A stretch of 64,000 nt of DNA from Cupriavidus basilensis (GCF_029335485.1 NZ_JARJLM010000130.1:1-64000); one strand, 5' to 3'; positions 34,167-43,366 are shown, numbered from the stretch's first letter. Numbers and translations are program-made. The notes: generated by a model not told the origin, from the letters alone.

Positions 34167-34566
34167 TCGCGCCGTGAGTTCGCACTGTGAGTTGTGCAAC
34201 ACGTCTACCGGTTCCGTCCGGCAGGCGATACCGCCCCCGCTCTCAAGCTCTGCTCCCCGGTCCCGCCGGCTGGCCTGCCTCAAGTTGTTGAATCAAGGCC
34301 AAGTGGTGATACCCGACAGAACGCATATCTCACCGACGTTGCCTCGTCTCCGATCCTGTTGAATGGCTCTATAGAGCTGTTTGCCTGCCAGGGACCGCGC
34401 GCCCGGCCTTGTGCCCGGTGTCGCCCTGCCTGCCGCCGTACTGTCAGCTGTGTCTGTCGTAACGGCCTCACCGATTGGCGCCGAAGCCTTTTTAAGACTT
34501 TGCACTGCGCCCGCCCCTGTTCGCTAGTTCGGCATGGGGTGCCATGCATTTAAAGAAAATCACGAC
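34167..34566 (+). promoter_or_regulatory. Long 5' leader of the DEAD-box helicase gene
   Basis: About 390 nt from the predicted start to the ATG at 34567 contain no supported gene. A GTG-initiated 62-codon frame from 34174 exists, but it has no ribosome site and may be chance. Long structured leaders are known for cold-induced RNA-helicase mRNAs such as csdA/deaD, and this is the likely role. Confidence 0.5.
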
Positions 34567-36528
34567 ATGACCCAGCACGACATTCGTGCGGAGCAAGATT
34601 TTGCCTCCGCCGCCGACGCATCGACCGAAGCCGCCGCCATCGCCACGCCCGCTATCCAGGAACCCAGCCCGCTCGACAAGCTCGACGCCATGCTCAGCCC
34701 GGAAGCCGCAGTAGCGCCCGCAGCCGCCGCCGTCGACGCTGAAAACGGCTTTGCCAAGCTTGGCCTCGAGGAAGCCATCCTGCGCGCCCTCGTCGAACTG
34801 AACTACACCACGCCGACCCCGGTGCAGGCCCAGGCGATCCCCGCCTTCCTGGCTGGCCGCGACCTGCTGGTCTCGAGCCAGACCGGCTCGGGCAAGACCG
34901 GCGCCTTCATCCTGCCGGCCATCCAGCGCATCAGCGAGAAAGCTGCCCCGAATCGCCCGCGCTCGGACGAACCGGTCAAGCGCATGAAGGGCAAGCGCCC
35001 CCGCCCGTCGCCGGCGCAGCCCGCGCTGCTGGTGCTGACCCCGACGCGCGAACTGGCCCTGCAGGTGACCGAAGCCACCGCCAAGTATGGCCGCCACCTG
35101 CGCCGCATCGTCTGCGCCAGCATCCTGGGCGGCATGCCTTACCCGAAGCAGCTGGCCGCGCTGTCCAAGATGCCTGACATCCTGGTGGCAACGCCCGGCC
35201 GCCTGCTCGACCACGTCGAAGCCGGCCGTATCGACCTGTCCGCGCTGGACATGCTGGTGTTCGACGAAGCCGACCGTATGCTCGACATGGGCTTCGCCGA
35301 CGACATCGACGCCATCGTTGCCGCCACCCCGGCCACCCGCCAGACGCTGATGTTCTCGGCCACGCTGGACGGCCGCATCGCCCAGCTGGCTTCGCGCCAG
35401 CTGCGCGACCCGCAACGCATCGAGATCGCCGCGACCCGCGCCGACCAGAGCAATATCGAACAGCGCCTGCACTTCACCGACGACATGTCGCACAAGGAAA
35501 AGCTGCTCGACCACCTGCTGCGCGACACCACGCTCAAGCAAGCCATCGTCTTCACCGCCACCAAGCGCGATGCCGACTCGCTGGCCGAGCGCCTGTCCGA
35601 CACCGGCTTCGCGGCCGGCGCGCTGCACGGCGACATGACCCAGGGCGCGCGTAACCGCACCCTGACCTCGCTGCGCCGCGGCAACCTGCGCATCCTGGTG
35701 GCAACCGACGTGGCCGCGCGCGGCATCGACGTGCCGGACATCACCCACGTGGTCAACTTCGACCTGCCCAAGCAAGCCGAAGACTACGTCCACCGTATCG
35801 GCCGTACCGGCCGTGCCGGCCGCTCGGGTGTCGCCATCAACCTGGTGAACCACGGCGACATGTTCCAGTGGAAGCGCATCGAGCGCTTCACCAACAACCG
35901 CGTCGACGCTTCGGTGATCGAAGGACTGGAACCGCGCCGTTCGCCCAAGCCGCGTTCCGGCTTCGGCGGCAAGCCGGGCGGCGACCGCGGCGGCTACCGT
36001 GGCAACAGCAATGGCGGCGGCTATCGCGGCGGTGACAACCGCAGCTTCGGCGACCGCAAGTTCGGCGGCGGCGAAAGCCGCGGCTTCGGCAACCGTGACG
36101 GCGCTGCGCGCCCCTCGGGCGACCGCCCGTTCGGCGATCGCGACGGCAACCGTGGTTTCGGTGACCGCGGCGGCTTCGGCAATGCCAACGGCAACAGCAC
36201 CGGCTATCGCGGCCAGGGCGCAACCGGCGGCCAACGCAGCTTCGGCAACGAAGGCGGCGGCTACCGCGGCGGCGACAACCGCGGCTTCGGCAACCGTGAC
36301 GGCGCGGCTCCGCGCAGCTACGGCGACGGCAATCGCGGCGCCGGCTTCGGCGGCGGTGCGGCCGGCAACGGCGGCAATGGTGGCTACCGTGGCGGCGAAG
36401 GCCGCAGCTTCGGCAACCGCGACGGCAACCGTGACGGCGCTCCCCGCAGCTTCGGCGACGGCAACCGCGGCGGCTTCGGCGGCGCACGCAATGGCAACGG
36501 CGGTGGCCGCTCGCGTTTCGAGCGTTAA
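34567..36528 (+). CDS. DEAD-box ATP-dependent RNA helicase with Gly/Arg/Asn-rich tail (RhlE/CsdA type)
   Basis: A 653-residue helicase. The core (about residues 55-430) shows the Q-motif, SSQTGSGKT, PTRELALQV, VFDEADRMLDMGF, MFSATLDG, ARGIDVPD and HRIGRTGRAGRSG. Residues from about 460 to the end are a low-complexity tail of FG/RGG-like repeats (for example NRGFGDRGGFGNANGN) likely to bind RNA and self-associate. A core flanked by such a tail fits cold-shock or ribosome-assembly helicases. The ATG at 34567 (MTQHDIRAEQD) is chosen; a start at 34534 is possible. A bidirectional terminator follows. Confidence 0.92.
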   Translation: MTQHDIRAEQDFASAADASTEAAAIATPAIQEPSPLDKLDAMLSPEAAVAPAAAAVDAENGFAKLGLEEAILRALVELNYTTPTPVQAQAIPAFLAGRDLLVSSQTGSGKTGAFILPAIQRISEKAAPNRPRSDEPVKRMKGKRPRPSPAQPALLVLTPTRELALQVTEATAKYGRHLRRIVCASILGGMPYPKQLAALSKMPDILVATPGRLLDHVEAGRIDLSALDMLVFDEADRMLDMGFADDIDAIVAATPATRQTLMFSATLDGRIAQLASRQLRDPQRIEIAATRADQSNIEQRLHFTDDMSHKEKLLDHLLRDTTLKQAIVFTATKRDADSLAERLSDTGFAAGALHGDMTQGARNRTLTSLRRGNLRILVATDVAARGIDVPDITHVVNFDLPKQAEDYVHRIGRTGRAGRSGVAINLVNHGDMFQWKRIERFTNNRVDASVIEGLEPRRSPKPRSGFGGKPGGDRGGYRGNSNGGGYRGGDNRSFGDRKFGGGESRGFGNRDGAARPSGDRPFGDRDGNRGFGDRGGFGNANGNSTGYRGQGATGGQRSFGNEGGGYRGGDNRGFGNRDGAAPRSYGDGNRGAGFGGGAAGNGGNGGYRGGEGRSFGNRDGNRDGAPRSFGDGNRGGFGGARNGNGGGRSRFER

Positions 36529-36579
36529 TCGCCGCGCCTGAATGGACTCGCCGCGCTCGCGGCGATCCATCGTCAGCCC

Positions 36580-36613
36580 AAAGAAAAAAGCACCCTCGGG
36601 TGCTTTTTTCTTT
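36580..36613. terminator. Bidirectional Rho-independent terminator
   Basis: GCACCC (36590-36595) and GGGTGC (36598-36603) pair, extended by flanking A and T runs (aaagaaaaaag on one side, TTTTTTCTTT on the other). It serves the helicase gene on the plus strand and the egtDB operon on the minus strand. Confidence 0.9.
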
Positions 36614-36632
36614 GGTGCCTGCCGGCGCGCTG

Positions 36633-37892
36633 CTACATGGGACAACTGCGAAAGCCGACGAACGCGAAATCGTCTTCGGGCAGCAACGCCAGCCGGGCGC
36701 GCGCATGGCGCTGCCGCGCCGCGCTGGCGAACGACGCGCCGCGCACGGCCTGGTGCGTGGCGAAGCAGTCCACGAACTCCGCATCGGCAGGACTCGCGGC
36801 AAAACCTGCATACGGCTCGTAAGGCGTGGCCGTCCATTCCCGCACCATGCCCCAGCGCAAACCGCCGCGATCCTGCACCGCCGCCAGCTCCCACTCGCTT
36901 TCCATGGGCAGGCGCCGGCCCGCCCAGGCGCACCACGCCTGGGCCTCGAACAGGCTGACGTGGCGTACCGCCTCGTCCGGATTGAGCGTGCGAAGACTGC
37001 CAAAACGCAGCGCCATCCAGGCCCGCGAATCCGGGTGGCGCGCCCAGTATCGCGGCGCCGAGCGGTCCTGCATCATCAGCCACTGGCGGCCTGCCGCCGT
37101 CCACCATGCGGCACGCTCATAGCCGCCATCCTCGACGAACTCCAGGAACTGCGCATTGGTGACCGGCGCGGCATCCATCTCGAAAGCGGGCACATAGGTG
37201 GGCTGCGGCGGCAGTTCATCGGGCAGCGCAAAGCCGTCCGGCGCGCTCCAGCCCTGCACGAAGCGCCCGCCGGGAAACTGCAGAGTGCCGCCATGCGGCA
37301 CCGACACCGAAGGCAGCGCCTCGGCCGGTTCCACGGGTGCGATGCCGAGCGCCTGCAGCAGCGCGGCGACGGCTTCGCCCTGGCGGTCCTCGTGAAACAG
37401 CGCACGGCGCCAGGCATAGAGCGTGGCATCGCCATCGTCCGGCTGCACAGCCAGGCGGCGCAAGGTGGCGTCGAGCACGTCGGCGGCGTAGCGCTTGACC
37501 ACCGCCACGTCCGGCAGCGCTGCCTCCCAGCGGGCGTCGCGGCCGATGCGTCCGGGGTCGAACCATTCGTCCGCGCCGGCCAGCAGCGAAGGCACCCCGG
37601 GTACCTGCAGCAGCAAGCCATCCCGCTCCAGCGCGCGCACCTCGCGCAGGCACCACCACTCGGCATGCCAGGCCACATGGCCCAGCGTCCATAAGGGCGG
37701 ATCGGCAAAGTCCTGGCCTGGCACTTCCCACCCGCGCCGGGTCTGGCCAAAGGCGGCCAGCCACGCCAGGGTGCGGTTGCGCGCCTCCACCAGCGCCTGC
37801 GCAAGGCCCTCGCGCGGCAGCCGCCGGGCATCGGCCCAGACGGTCTTGCCGCCATTGAAGTGAAGGTCCGGAAGCATGGAAAAGCCGCTCAT
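36633..37892 (-). CDS. EgtB/SenA-like non-heme iron sulfoxide (or selenoxide) synthase
   Basis: A 419-residue protein with a DinB-like N-terminal domain (about 20-180) and a C-terminal FGE-sulfatase-type domain (about 230-419, VTNAQFLEFVEDGG, RLPMESEWELAAVQ, AVRGASFASAARQRHA, FVGFRSC). EgtB couples cysteine or gamma-Glu-Cys to hercynine. Iron ligands expected are one His in GHVAWHAEWW (H72) and two in HxxxH; here the second motif reads HEDRQ, so the last His is Gln (residue 171). The C-terminal GFRSC resembles the selenoneine-synthase branch more than classical EgtB. It is encoded just downstream of egtD. Confidence 0.8.
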   Translation of the reverse strand: MSGFSMLPDLHFNGGKTVWADARRLPREGLAQALVEARNRTLAWLAAFGQTRRGWEVPGQDFADPPLWTLGHVAWHAEWWCLREVRALERDGLLLQVPGVPSLLAGADEWFDPGRIGRDARWEAALPDVAVVKRYAADVLDATLRRLAVQPDDGDATLYAWRRALFHEDRQGEAVAALLQALGIAPVEPAEALPSVSVPHGGTLQFPGGRFVQGWSAPDGFALPDELPPQPTYVPAFEMDAAPVTNAQFLEFVEDGGYERAAWWTAAGRQWLMMQDRSAPRYWARHPDSRAWMALRFGSLRTLNPDEAVRHVSLFEAQAWCAWAGRRLPMESEWELAAVQDRGGLRWGMVREWTATPYEPYAGFAASPADAEFVDCFATHQAVRGASFASAARQRHARARLALLPEDDFAFVGFRSCPM

Positions 37893-38025
37893 CGAAATCC
37901 CTGCCGGTGAATGGGGGTCGCCCGCGGTGACACGGCCTCCGGCGGGCAGTGTGCGCGAGGCGCCGCACCCGCACCGGAGGGATGCGGGCATTATGACACC
38001 AGCCCCGCCTTGGCCCCGCCGGCCG

Positions 38026-39117
38026 TCAGGCCCGGGCGTGGAACACCGCAAACCAGCCGCGCGGATCCGTCCACCAGACCGGATCGTCGAAGCCTGCAGC
38101 CTCCAGCAGGGCAGCAAATGCCTCCGGGCGATATTTATAGGAGTCCTCGGTATGGATCTGCTCGCCCGCGCAGAATTCGCGCTGGCCCTCCGGCCAGCGC
38201 ACGGTGACATCCCGCTCGGCCCGCAGGTGCATCTGGATGCGCGAACCCGCCGTATCGAAACGGGCCGCATGGCGCCAGTCCTCAAGCCGGAAATCACTGC
38301 CGACGATGCGGTTCAGGTTGCGCAGGACATTGCGGTTGAAGGCGGCGGTCACGCCCAGCGCATCGTCATAGGCCGCCACCAGTGCACGTTCGTCCTTGAC
38401 CAGGTCCACGCCGACCAGCACGCCATCGCCCCGGACCGCCGCCGCGCGCAGGCGCTGCAGCAGGGCCTGCGCCTGGGCCGGCGCGAAGTTCCCGATGCTT
38501 GAGCCCGGATAGAAGAACAGGCGGCGCCCGTGCCGTACTTCCGGCGGGAGATCGAGCGGCGCGCACAGATCGGCGCCAAGGCCGAGCATGGGAATCTGCG
38601 GGTGCTGCTGCTGCAGGCAGAACAGCGTACCGCGCAGGAACTCCACCGAGATGTCGAGCGCCACGTATTGCGCCGGCTGCAAGCTGCCAAACAGCCGCGC
38701 GGCCTTCTGGCAATTGCCCGCGCCGAGATCGATCAGCACGCAGCCACTGCCGGCCCGCGCAGCCATGGCCGGCGCGAAAGCGGCAAACACCGCGGCCTCC
38801 GTACGCGTGGGGTAATACTCGGGCAGGTCGGTAATGGCCTCGAACAGGCGGGAACCGAGCACGTCGTAGAAGAATTTGGGACTGATGCTGGCGGCGCTGG
38901 CCAGCAGGCCGCGGGTGATCTCCCCGCGCAAGGCGCCGCTGTCCTCGTGGTACTGCTGGATGAAATCGAGCCTGGGCACCGGTTTGGGCAACGCATGTCC
39001 GTTCGCGGCGAGGACGGCACCGGCCTGGCTGCCATTGGATTTCAGGGTTGGGGTGCCATTGTGCTTGGCGTGGGAAGGATCGTGACGCGGGTGCAGCGGG
39101 GTCGGGACGGCCGGCAT
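38026..39117 (-). CDS. egtD: L-histidine N-alpha-methyltransferase
   Basis: A 363-residue SAM-dependent methyltransferase that trimethylates histidine to hercynine, the first step to ergothioneine or selenoneine. The SAM motif LIDLGAGNCQKAARLF, FFYPGSSIGNF and the C-terminal ERDVTVRWPEGQREFCAGE with IHTEDSYKY match the EgtD family. Residues 1-45 are a variable, likely flexible extension. AAGGAA precedes the ATG. It is co-directional with the EgtB-like gene, about 130 nt apart, so together they form an egtDB-type unit. Confidence 0.92.
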   Translation of the reverse strand: MPAVPTPLHPRHDPSHAKHNGTPTLKSNGSQAGAVLAANGHALPKPVPRLDFIQQYHEDSGALRGEITRGLLASAASISPKFFYDVLGSRLFEAITDLPEYYPTRTEAAVFAAFAPAMAARAGSGCVLIDLGAGNCQKAARLFGSLQPAQYVALDISVEFLRGTLFCLQQQHPQIPMLGLGADLCAPLDLPPEVRHGRRLFFYPGSSIGNFAPAQAQALLQRLRAAAVRGDGVLVGVDLVKDERALVAAYDDALGVTAAFNRNVLRNLNRIVGSDFRLEDWRHAARFDTAGSRIQMHLRAERDVTVRWPEGQREFCAGEQIHTEDSYKYRPEAFAALLEAAGFDDPVWWTDPRGWFAVFHARA

Positions 39118-39451
39118 GACGTTTCCTTGATGGTCGATGGGCGATGCATAAAACCCCCAGGTGCCCGCACCTCATGCATGCGCGGGGCCGGCGCGGGATA
39201 TGCCTCCGGTGACGTCTGGGGCGCATCAGCCTGAAGCCGGTCTTCTCAGGATAGATGGCGAGCGCGGAGTGTGCTTGCCGCAATGCACCAGACCCGCCGG
39301 TGAGGCATCCCCCCTCGCTTGGCATAAGCGCCACAGACCGCACATCAGGCGGGCGACCCCGCACGCAGGCAAGTCTCCAAGAGCACCATAGCTCACCTTT
39401 GTCTGATGCCTGCCCGATACCTGGTGGCAGCACAAAAGCTATGGCTTCGCT

Positions 39452-39457
39452 TATAAT
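39452..39457 (+). promoter_or_regulatory. -10 element of the terC transcript
   Basis: A perfect TATAAT at 39452-39457. No strong -35 box is apparent. Transcription would start near 39464, just before the riboswitch-like element. Confidence 0.55.
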
Positions 39458-39496
39458 CCGCCTCAGCGTATCCACTTCGGGCTTGTCCCGGACGGA

Positions 39497-39590
39497 TCGC
39501 CCCTCAAAGGGGAGTAGCTCCGGGGCCCAGCCCTTAGCACAATCGTCATTCCGAGACTGACAGTCTCCGGTTGTGCTGACCGCGCCAATG
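39497..39590 (+). ncRNA. yybP-ykoY-type (Mn2+) riboswitch candidate
   Basis: The sequence AAAGGGGAGTAGC (39506-39518) is the family's conserved L1 motif, and CCGAGACTGACAG (39551-39563) is the paired conserved segment with its closing stem. These motifs define the yybP-ykoY Mn2+ riboswitch. The gene downstream encodes a TerC family membrane protein, a classic member of this regulon. A strong stem further on (39613-39621 with 39636-39644) may be the expression platform. Confidence 0.75.
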
Positions 39591-39612
39591 CAGCATCGGC
39601 GGTCGAGCAAGA

Positions 39613-39644
39613 CCTTTGCAACCTGGTTTCATGGTTTGCAAAGG
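39613..39644 (+). promoter_or_regulatory. Hairpin between the riboswitch and terC
   Basis: CCTTTGCAA (39613-39621) pairs with TTGCAAAGG (39636-39644) with a 14-nt loop. No T-run follows, so it is not a classic terminator. It may act in the riboswitch switching step, but is about 85 nt from the terC ATG. Confidence 0.45.
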
Positions 39645-39730
39645 CGCCCCCATCGCTCCCGAACAACATGTCTCCAGGCAACCCGGTGCTTGCGCACGGC
39701 TTTTGGCTATCGTTGTTTCGAGGAGATTTT

Positions 39731-40429
39731 ATGGAATGGTTTACCGATCTGTTCACGATGCAGTTCCTGACGGCGCTGCTGTCCATCGTCGTCATTGACC
39801 TGGTGCTGGCCGGCGACAACGCCATCGTGATCGCGCTGGCGGCGCGCAACCTGCCTCCCCATCTGCAGAAAAAGGCCATCGTCTGGGGTACCGTCGGTGC
39901 GGTCGTGGTGCGCTCGGCCATGACGGTCGGCGTGGTGTGGCTGCTCAAGATCCCCGGCCTGCTGCTGATCGGCGGCGCGGCGCTGGTGTGGATCGCCTAC
40001 AAGCTGCTCTCCGACGACGGCGATGGCGACGAACACGGCGCGGGCGCGACCACGCTGGTTGGCGCAATGAAGACCATCATCATCGCCGACGCGGTGATGG
40101 GCGTGGACAACGTGCTGGCGGTGGCCGGCGCGGCGCATGGCAGCTTCCTGCTGGTGGTGCTGGGCCTGCTGATCAGCATCCCCATCGTGGTGTGGGGCTC
40201 GAGCCTGGTGCTCAAGCTGATGTCGCGCTTTCCCTCGATCATCTTCGCGGGCGCCGGCGTGCTGGCCTTCACCGCGGTCAAGATGATCGTCAGCGAGCCT
40301 CTGGTGAAGCCGTTCTTCGACGCCAACGCCCTGGCTTACTACGGCCTGTTCGTGCTGATCATCGGTGGCGTGCTGGGCGGCGGCTACCTGGCGCAGAAGC
40401 GCCGCGCTCCGGAGACGGCCGCGCAGTAA
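39731..40429 (+). CDS. TerC-family integral membrane protein (YjbE/Alx type)
   Basis: A 232-residue protein with about seven hydrophobic segments and the TerC hallmark acidic motifs: DLVLAGDNAIVIALA at the N-terminus and ADAVMGVDNVLAVAGAA. YjbE/Alx members function in manganese export or metal protection. The ATG at 39731 has AGGAG at good spacing; the frame upstream (from 39668) is not supported. A riboswitch lies upstream, consistent with Mn2+ induction. Confidence 0.92.
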   Translation: MEWFTDLFTMQFLTALLSIVVIDLVLAGDNAIVIALAARNLPPHLQKKAIVWGTVGAVVVRSAMTVGVVWLLKIPGLLLIGGAALVWIAYKLLSDDGDGDEHGAGATTLVGAMKTIIIADAVMGVDNVLAVAGAAHGSFLLVVLGLLISIPIVVWGSSLVLKLMSRFPSIIFAGAGVLAFTAVKMIVSEPLVKPFFDANALAYYGLFVLIIGGVLGGGYLAQKRRAPETAAQ

Positions 40430-40476
40430 CGCCGGACGGCGCCGGCATCTGAAGCGACAGATGACTGGAGCATGAA

Positions 40477-40503
40477 ACGGGCTGCCGCGAGGCGGCCCGT
40501 TTT
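40477..40503 (+). terminator. Rho-independent terminator of terC
   Basis: ACGGGCTGCC (40477-40486) pairs with GGCGGCCCGT (40491-40500), one G.T pair, GCGA loop, followed by TTT and a T-rich stretch. Confidence 0.85.
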
Positions 40504-40530
40504 GCTTTGCGATAAAATGCTGACTCTTCA

Positions 40531-40558
40531 GCAACCTGCATATCCATGCGCAGGTTGC
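40531..40558. repeat. Inverted repeat in the thyA leader
   Basis: GCAACCTGC (40531-40539) and GCAGGTTGC (40550-40558) form a 9-bp stem with a 10-nt loop. It lies about 50 bases before the thyA ATG. A regulatory role is possible but unsupported. Confidence 0.4.
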
Positions 40559-40609
40559 CCCAACCGCGCGCACCGCTGTCGCGTCACTTTCCCCCCAACA
40601 CCCGCGCCG

Positions 40610-41404
40610 ATGAAACAGTACCTCGACTTCATGCGCCATGTGCAAGAGCATGGCACCGAAAAGGCCGACCGCACCGGCACCGGCACGCGCTCGGTGTTCG
40701 GCTACCAGATGCGCTTCGACCTGCGCGAAGGCTTCCCGGTCGTGACCACCAAGAAGCTGCACATGAAGTCGATCATCCACGAATTGCTGTGGTTCCTGAA
40801 GGGCTCGACCAACATCCAGTACCTCAAGGACAATGGCGTCAGCATCTGGGACGAATGGGCCGACGCAAACGGCGAACTGGGGCCAGTCTATGGTTCGCAG
40901 TGGCGCGCGTGGCCGACGCCGGATGGCCGCCATATCGACCAGATCAGCGAACTGATGGCGCAGATCCGCGCCAACCCGGACTCGCGCCGCCTGATCGTGT
41001 CGGCCTGGAACGTGGGCGAGATTGCGCAGATGAAGCTGCCGCCCTGCCACGCCTTCTTCCAGTTCTACGTGGCCGAGGGCCGCCTGTCCTGCCAGTTGTA
41101 CCAGCGCAGTGCCGATATCTTCCTGGGCGTGCCCTTCAATATCGCCAGCTACGCGCTGCTGACGCACATGATCGCGCAGCAGACCGGGCTGGATGTGGGC
41201 GACTTCATCTGGACCGGCGGCGATTGCCATATCTACAGCAACCACGCCGAGCAGGTGCAGACCCAGCTCGCGCGCGAGCCGATGGCGCTGCCGCAGCTCA
41301 AGATCCTGCGCAAGCCGGACAGCATCTTCGACTACCGGTTCGAAGACTTCGAACTGGTGGGTTACGAATCGCATCCCGCCATCAAGGCACCGGTGGCCGT
41401 ATGA
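40610..41404 (+). CDS. thyA: Thymidylate synthase
   Basis: A 264-residue ThyA, the same length as the E. coli enzyme, converting dUMP to dTMP with methylene-tetrahydrofolate. The active-site Cys lies in [12 protein letters not shown], and the folate/dUMP motifs [20 protein letters not shown] and [12 protein letters not shown] are present. The ATG at 40610 fits family length; the frame open to 40472 is rejected. It is immediately followed by folA, which regenerates the folate product. Confidence 0.97.
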   Translation: MKQYLDFMRHVQEHGTEKADRTGTGTRSVFGYQMRFDLREGFPVVTTKKLHMKSIIHELLWFLKGSTNIQYLKDNGVSIWDEWADANGELGPVYGSQWRAWPTPDGRHIDQISELMAQIRANPDSRRLIVSAWNVGEIAQMKLPPCHAFFQFYVAEGRLSCQLYQRSADIFLGVPFNIASYALLTHMIAQQTGLDVGDFIWTGGDCHIYSNHAEQVQTQLAREPMALPQLKILRKPDSIFDYRFEDFELVGYESHPAIKAPVAV

Positions 41405-41901
41405 CGCTGTTGACCCTGATCGTGGCGAAAGCCCGCAACGGCGTGATCGGCCGCGACAACGCCCTGCCCTGGCGCCTGCCGGAAGACCTGGCGCACTTCA
41501 AGCGCACCACCATGGGCGCGCCCATCCTGATGGGCCGCAAGACCTGGGAATCGATCGGCCGGCCGCTGCCGGGCAGGCGCAATATCGTGGTGAGCCGCAA
41601 CCGCGACCTGCGTATCGAAGGGTGCGAGGTGGCGAACTCGCTAGAGGATGCGCAACGCCTGTGCGTTGGCGTCGAGCAGATCTTCCTGATCGGCGGCGCG
41701 CAGTTGTATGCGGAGGCGTTGCCCAGCGCCGACAGGCTGGTGGTGACGGAGATCGACGCGGATGTGGAAGGCGACGCGGTGTTCCCCGCGATCGACCCGC
41801 GCCAGTGGGTCGCGACCGAGCGCGAACGGCATCACTCCGAAGCCAATGGCTTCGACTACGCGTTCGTCACTTACGAGCGTCCGCCGTCCGGCGAGGAGTA
41901 G
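41401..41901 (+). CDS. folA: Dihydrofolate reductase
   Basis: A 166-residue DHFR. The N-terminus [20 protein letters not shown], the substrate loop [14 protein letters not shown] and the NADPH-binding [14 protein letters not shown] are typical. Its ATG overlaps the thyA stop (ATGA), giving coupled expression with ThyA, whose product is dihydrofolate. It ends close to a strong terminator. Confidence 0.96.
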   Translation: MTLLTLIVAKARNGVIGRDNALPWRLPEDLAHFKRTTMGAPILMGRKTWESIGRPLPGRRNIVVSRNRDLRIEGCEVANSLEDAQRLCVGVEQIFLIGGAQLYAEALPSADRLVVTEIDADVEGDAVFPAIDPRQWVATERERHHSEANGFDYAFVTYERPPSGEE

Positions 41902-41948
41902 GCGCGGGAAGCGTCCTGGTTTTGCGCCCATGAACTTGCGCCCATGAA

Positions 41949-41982
41949 CGCGGCGGCTTGCAGCCAGGCCGCCGCGTTTTTT
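41949..41982 (+). terminator. Rho-independent terminator of thyA-folA
   Basis: CGCGGCGGC (41949-41957) pairs with GCCGCCGCG (41968-41976), followed by TTTTTT (41977-41982). Confidence 0.9.
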
Positions 41983-41983
41983 C

Positions 41984-43366
41984 TTAGTTGCCGGCGATCG
42001 TCATCTGCTCGATCAGGACCGAGCCGGTTTCCTTGGTGCCGCGCACCAGGCTGTCGGCGCCGATGGCCACGATCTGGCGGAACATCTCCACCATATTGCC
42101 GGCAATGGTGATCTCTTCCACCGGGTACTGGATCACGCCGTTCTCGACCCAGTAGCCTGACGCGCCGCGCGAGTAATCGCCCGTCACGTAGTTCACGCCC
42201 TGCCCCATCAGTTCGGTGACCAGCAGGCCCGTCCCCAGCTTGCGCAGCATGCCGGCGAAATCGTCGTCAGGCGTGGTCAGCGCGCTGGACAGCGTCAGGT
42301 TGTGCGAGCCGCCCGCATTGCCGGTGGTCTTCATGCCCAGCTTGCGCGCCGAGTAGGTGGAGAGGAAGTAACCCTTGACAACGCCCTCGCGCACCACATC
42401 GCGCGCATGCGTCTTCACGCCTTCTTCGTCGAACGGCGCGCTGCCCATGGCACCCGGCAGGTGCGGCTGCTCGTGGATATGGATATGCGGCGCGAACACC
42501 GCTTTTCCCAGCGTGTCGTAGAGGAAGGTCGATTTGCGGTACAGCGCACCACCGGACACCGCCTGCACGAAAGCACCGAGCAAGCCGGCAGCCAGAGGTG
42601 CCTCGAACAGCACCGGGCAACGGCGCGTGGACAGCTTGCGGGCGTTCAGGCGCGCCAGCGAGCGCTCGGCGGCATAGCGGCCGATGTCCTCGGGCGCGGC
42701 CAGGGCGCCGGGGGCGCGTTTGGACGAGTACCAGTCGTCGCGCTGCATGCCGCTGCCGGTGCCGGCGATCGGCGCGCACGAAATAAAGTGGCGGGAATAT
42801 GGATAGCCGCCCATGAAGCCGCGCGAGGTAGCCAGCACGAACTGCGAATGCTGGGCCGACACGCTGGCACCGTCGCTGTTGCGGATGCGCGGCGAAACCG
42901 CGAAGGCGGCCGCTTCCGCGCGGCACGCGATCTCGATGGCCTGCTCGGCGTCGATATCCCAGGGATGGAACAGGTCGAGGTCGCGCGGGGCGCGCTCGAG
43001 CAATTCTTCCTCGGCCAGCCCCGCGCAATCGTCTTCCGCGGTGAAGCGGGCGATGTTGTAGGCCGCCTCGGCGGTAGCGCGCAGCGCCGCCGCCGAGAAA
43101 TCCGAGGTGCTGGCATTGCCGCGCCGCTTGCCGATCATGACCGTGACGCCCACCACCTTGTCGCGGTTCTGCTCGATGGTCTCCACCTGGCCCTTGCGCA
43201 CCGAGACCGACAGCCCGCTGCCCTCGGAGATCTCGGTTGCCGCGTCGGTGGCCCCCAGCCCGCGTGCCACCCGCAGCACATCTGCGGCCATCTCGCTAAG
43301 CTGGGCCTGGGTATAAGTGAAATGGGTGGTCTGATCTGCGGATTGATCCATTGTCGGCGCGGTCAT
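41984..43366 (-). CDS. pmbA: Metalloprotease-related protein PmbA/TldE
   Basis: A 460-residue U62-family protein, partner of TldD, which in E. coli acts in microcin B17 maturation and CcdA degradation. The TldE signature GVTVMIGKRRGNAST and a C-terminal Gly-rich region (RGASGYWVENGVIQYPVEE) are present. The start at ATG 43366 is used, since the next codon upstream is only TTG. Whether TldD is encoded elsewhere cannot be seen. It is divergent from the darP homologue. Confidence 0.9.
   Translation of the reverse strand: MTAPTMDQSADQTTHFTYTQAQLSEMAADVLRVARGLGATDAATEISEGSGLSVSVRKGQVETIEQNRDKVVGVTVMIGKRRGNASTSDFSAAALRATAEAAYNIARFTAEDDCAGLAEEELLERAPRDLDLFHPWDIDAEQAIEIACRAEAAAFAVSPRIRNSDGASVSAQHSQFVLATSRGFMGGYPYSRHFISCAPIAGTGSGMQRDDWYSSKRAPGALAAPEDIGRYAAERSLARLNARKLSTRRCPVLFEAPLAAGLLGAFVQAVSGGALYRKSTFLYDTLGKAVFAPHIHIHEQPHLPGAMGSAPFDEEGVKTHARDVVREGVVKGYFLSTYSARKLGMKTTGNAGGSHNLTLSSALTTPDDDFAGMLRKLGTGLLVTELMGQGVNYVTGDYSRGASGYWVENGVIQYPVEEITIAGNMVEMFRQIVAIGADSLVRGTKETGSVLIEQMTIAGN

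Noticed and set aside
36633..39117. Full selenoneine (senABC) cluster
   Set aside because: Only egtD and the EgtB-like gene are present; no glycosyltransferase or SelD-like gene adjoins them.
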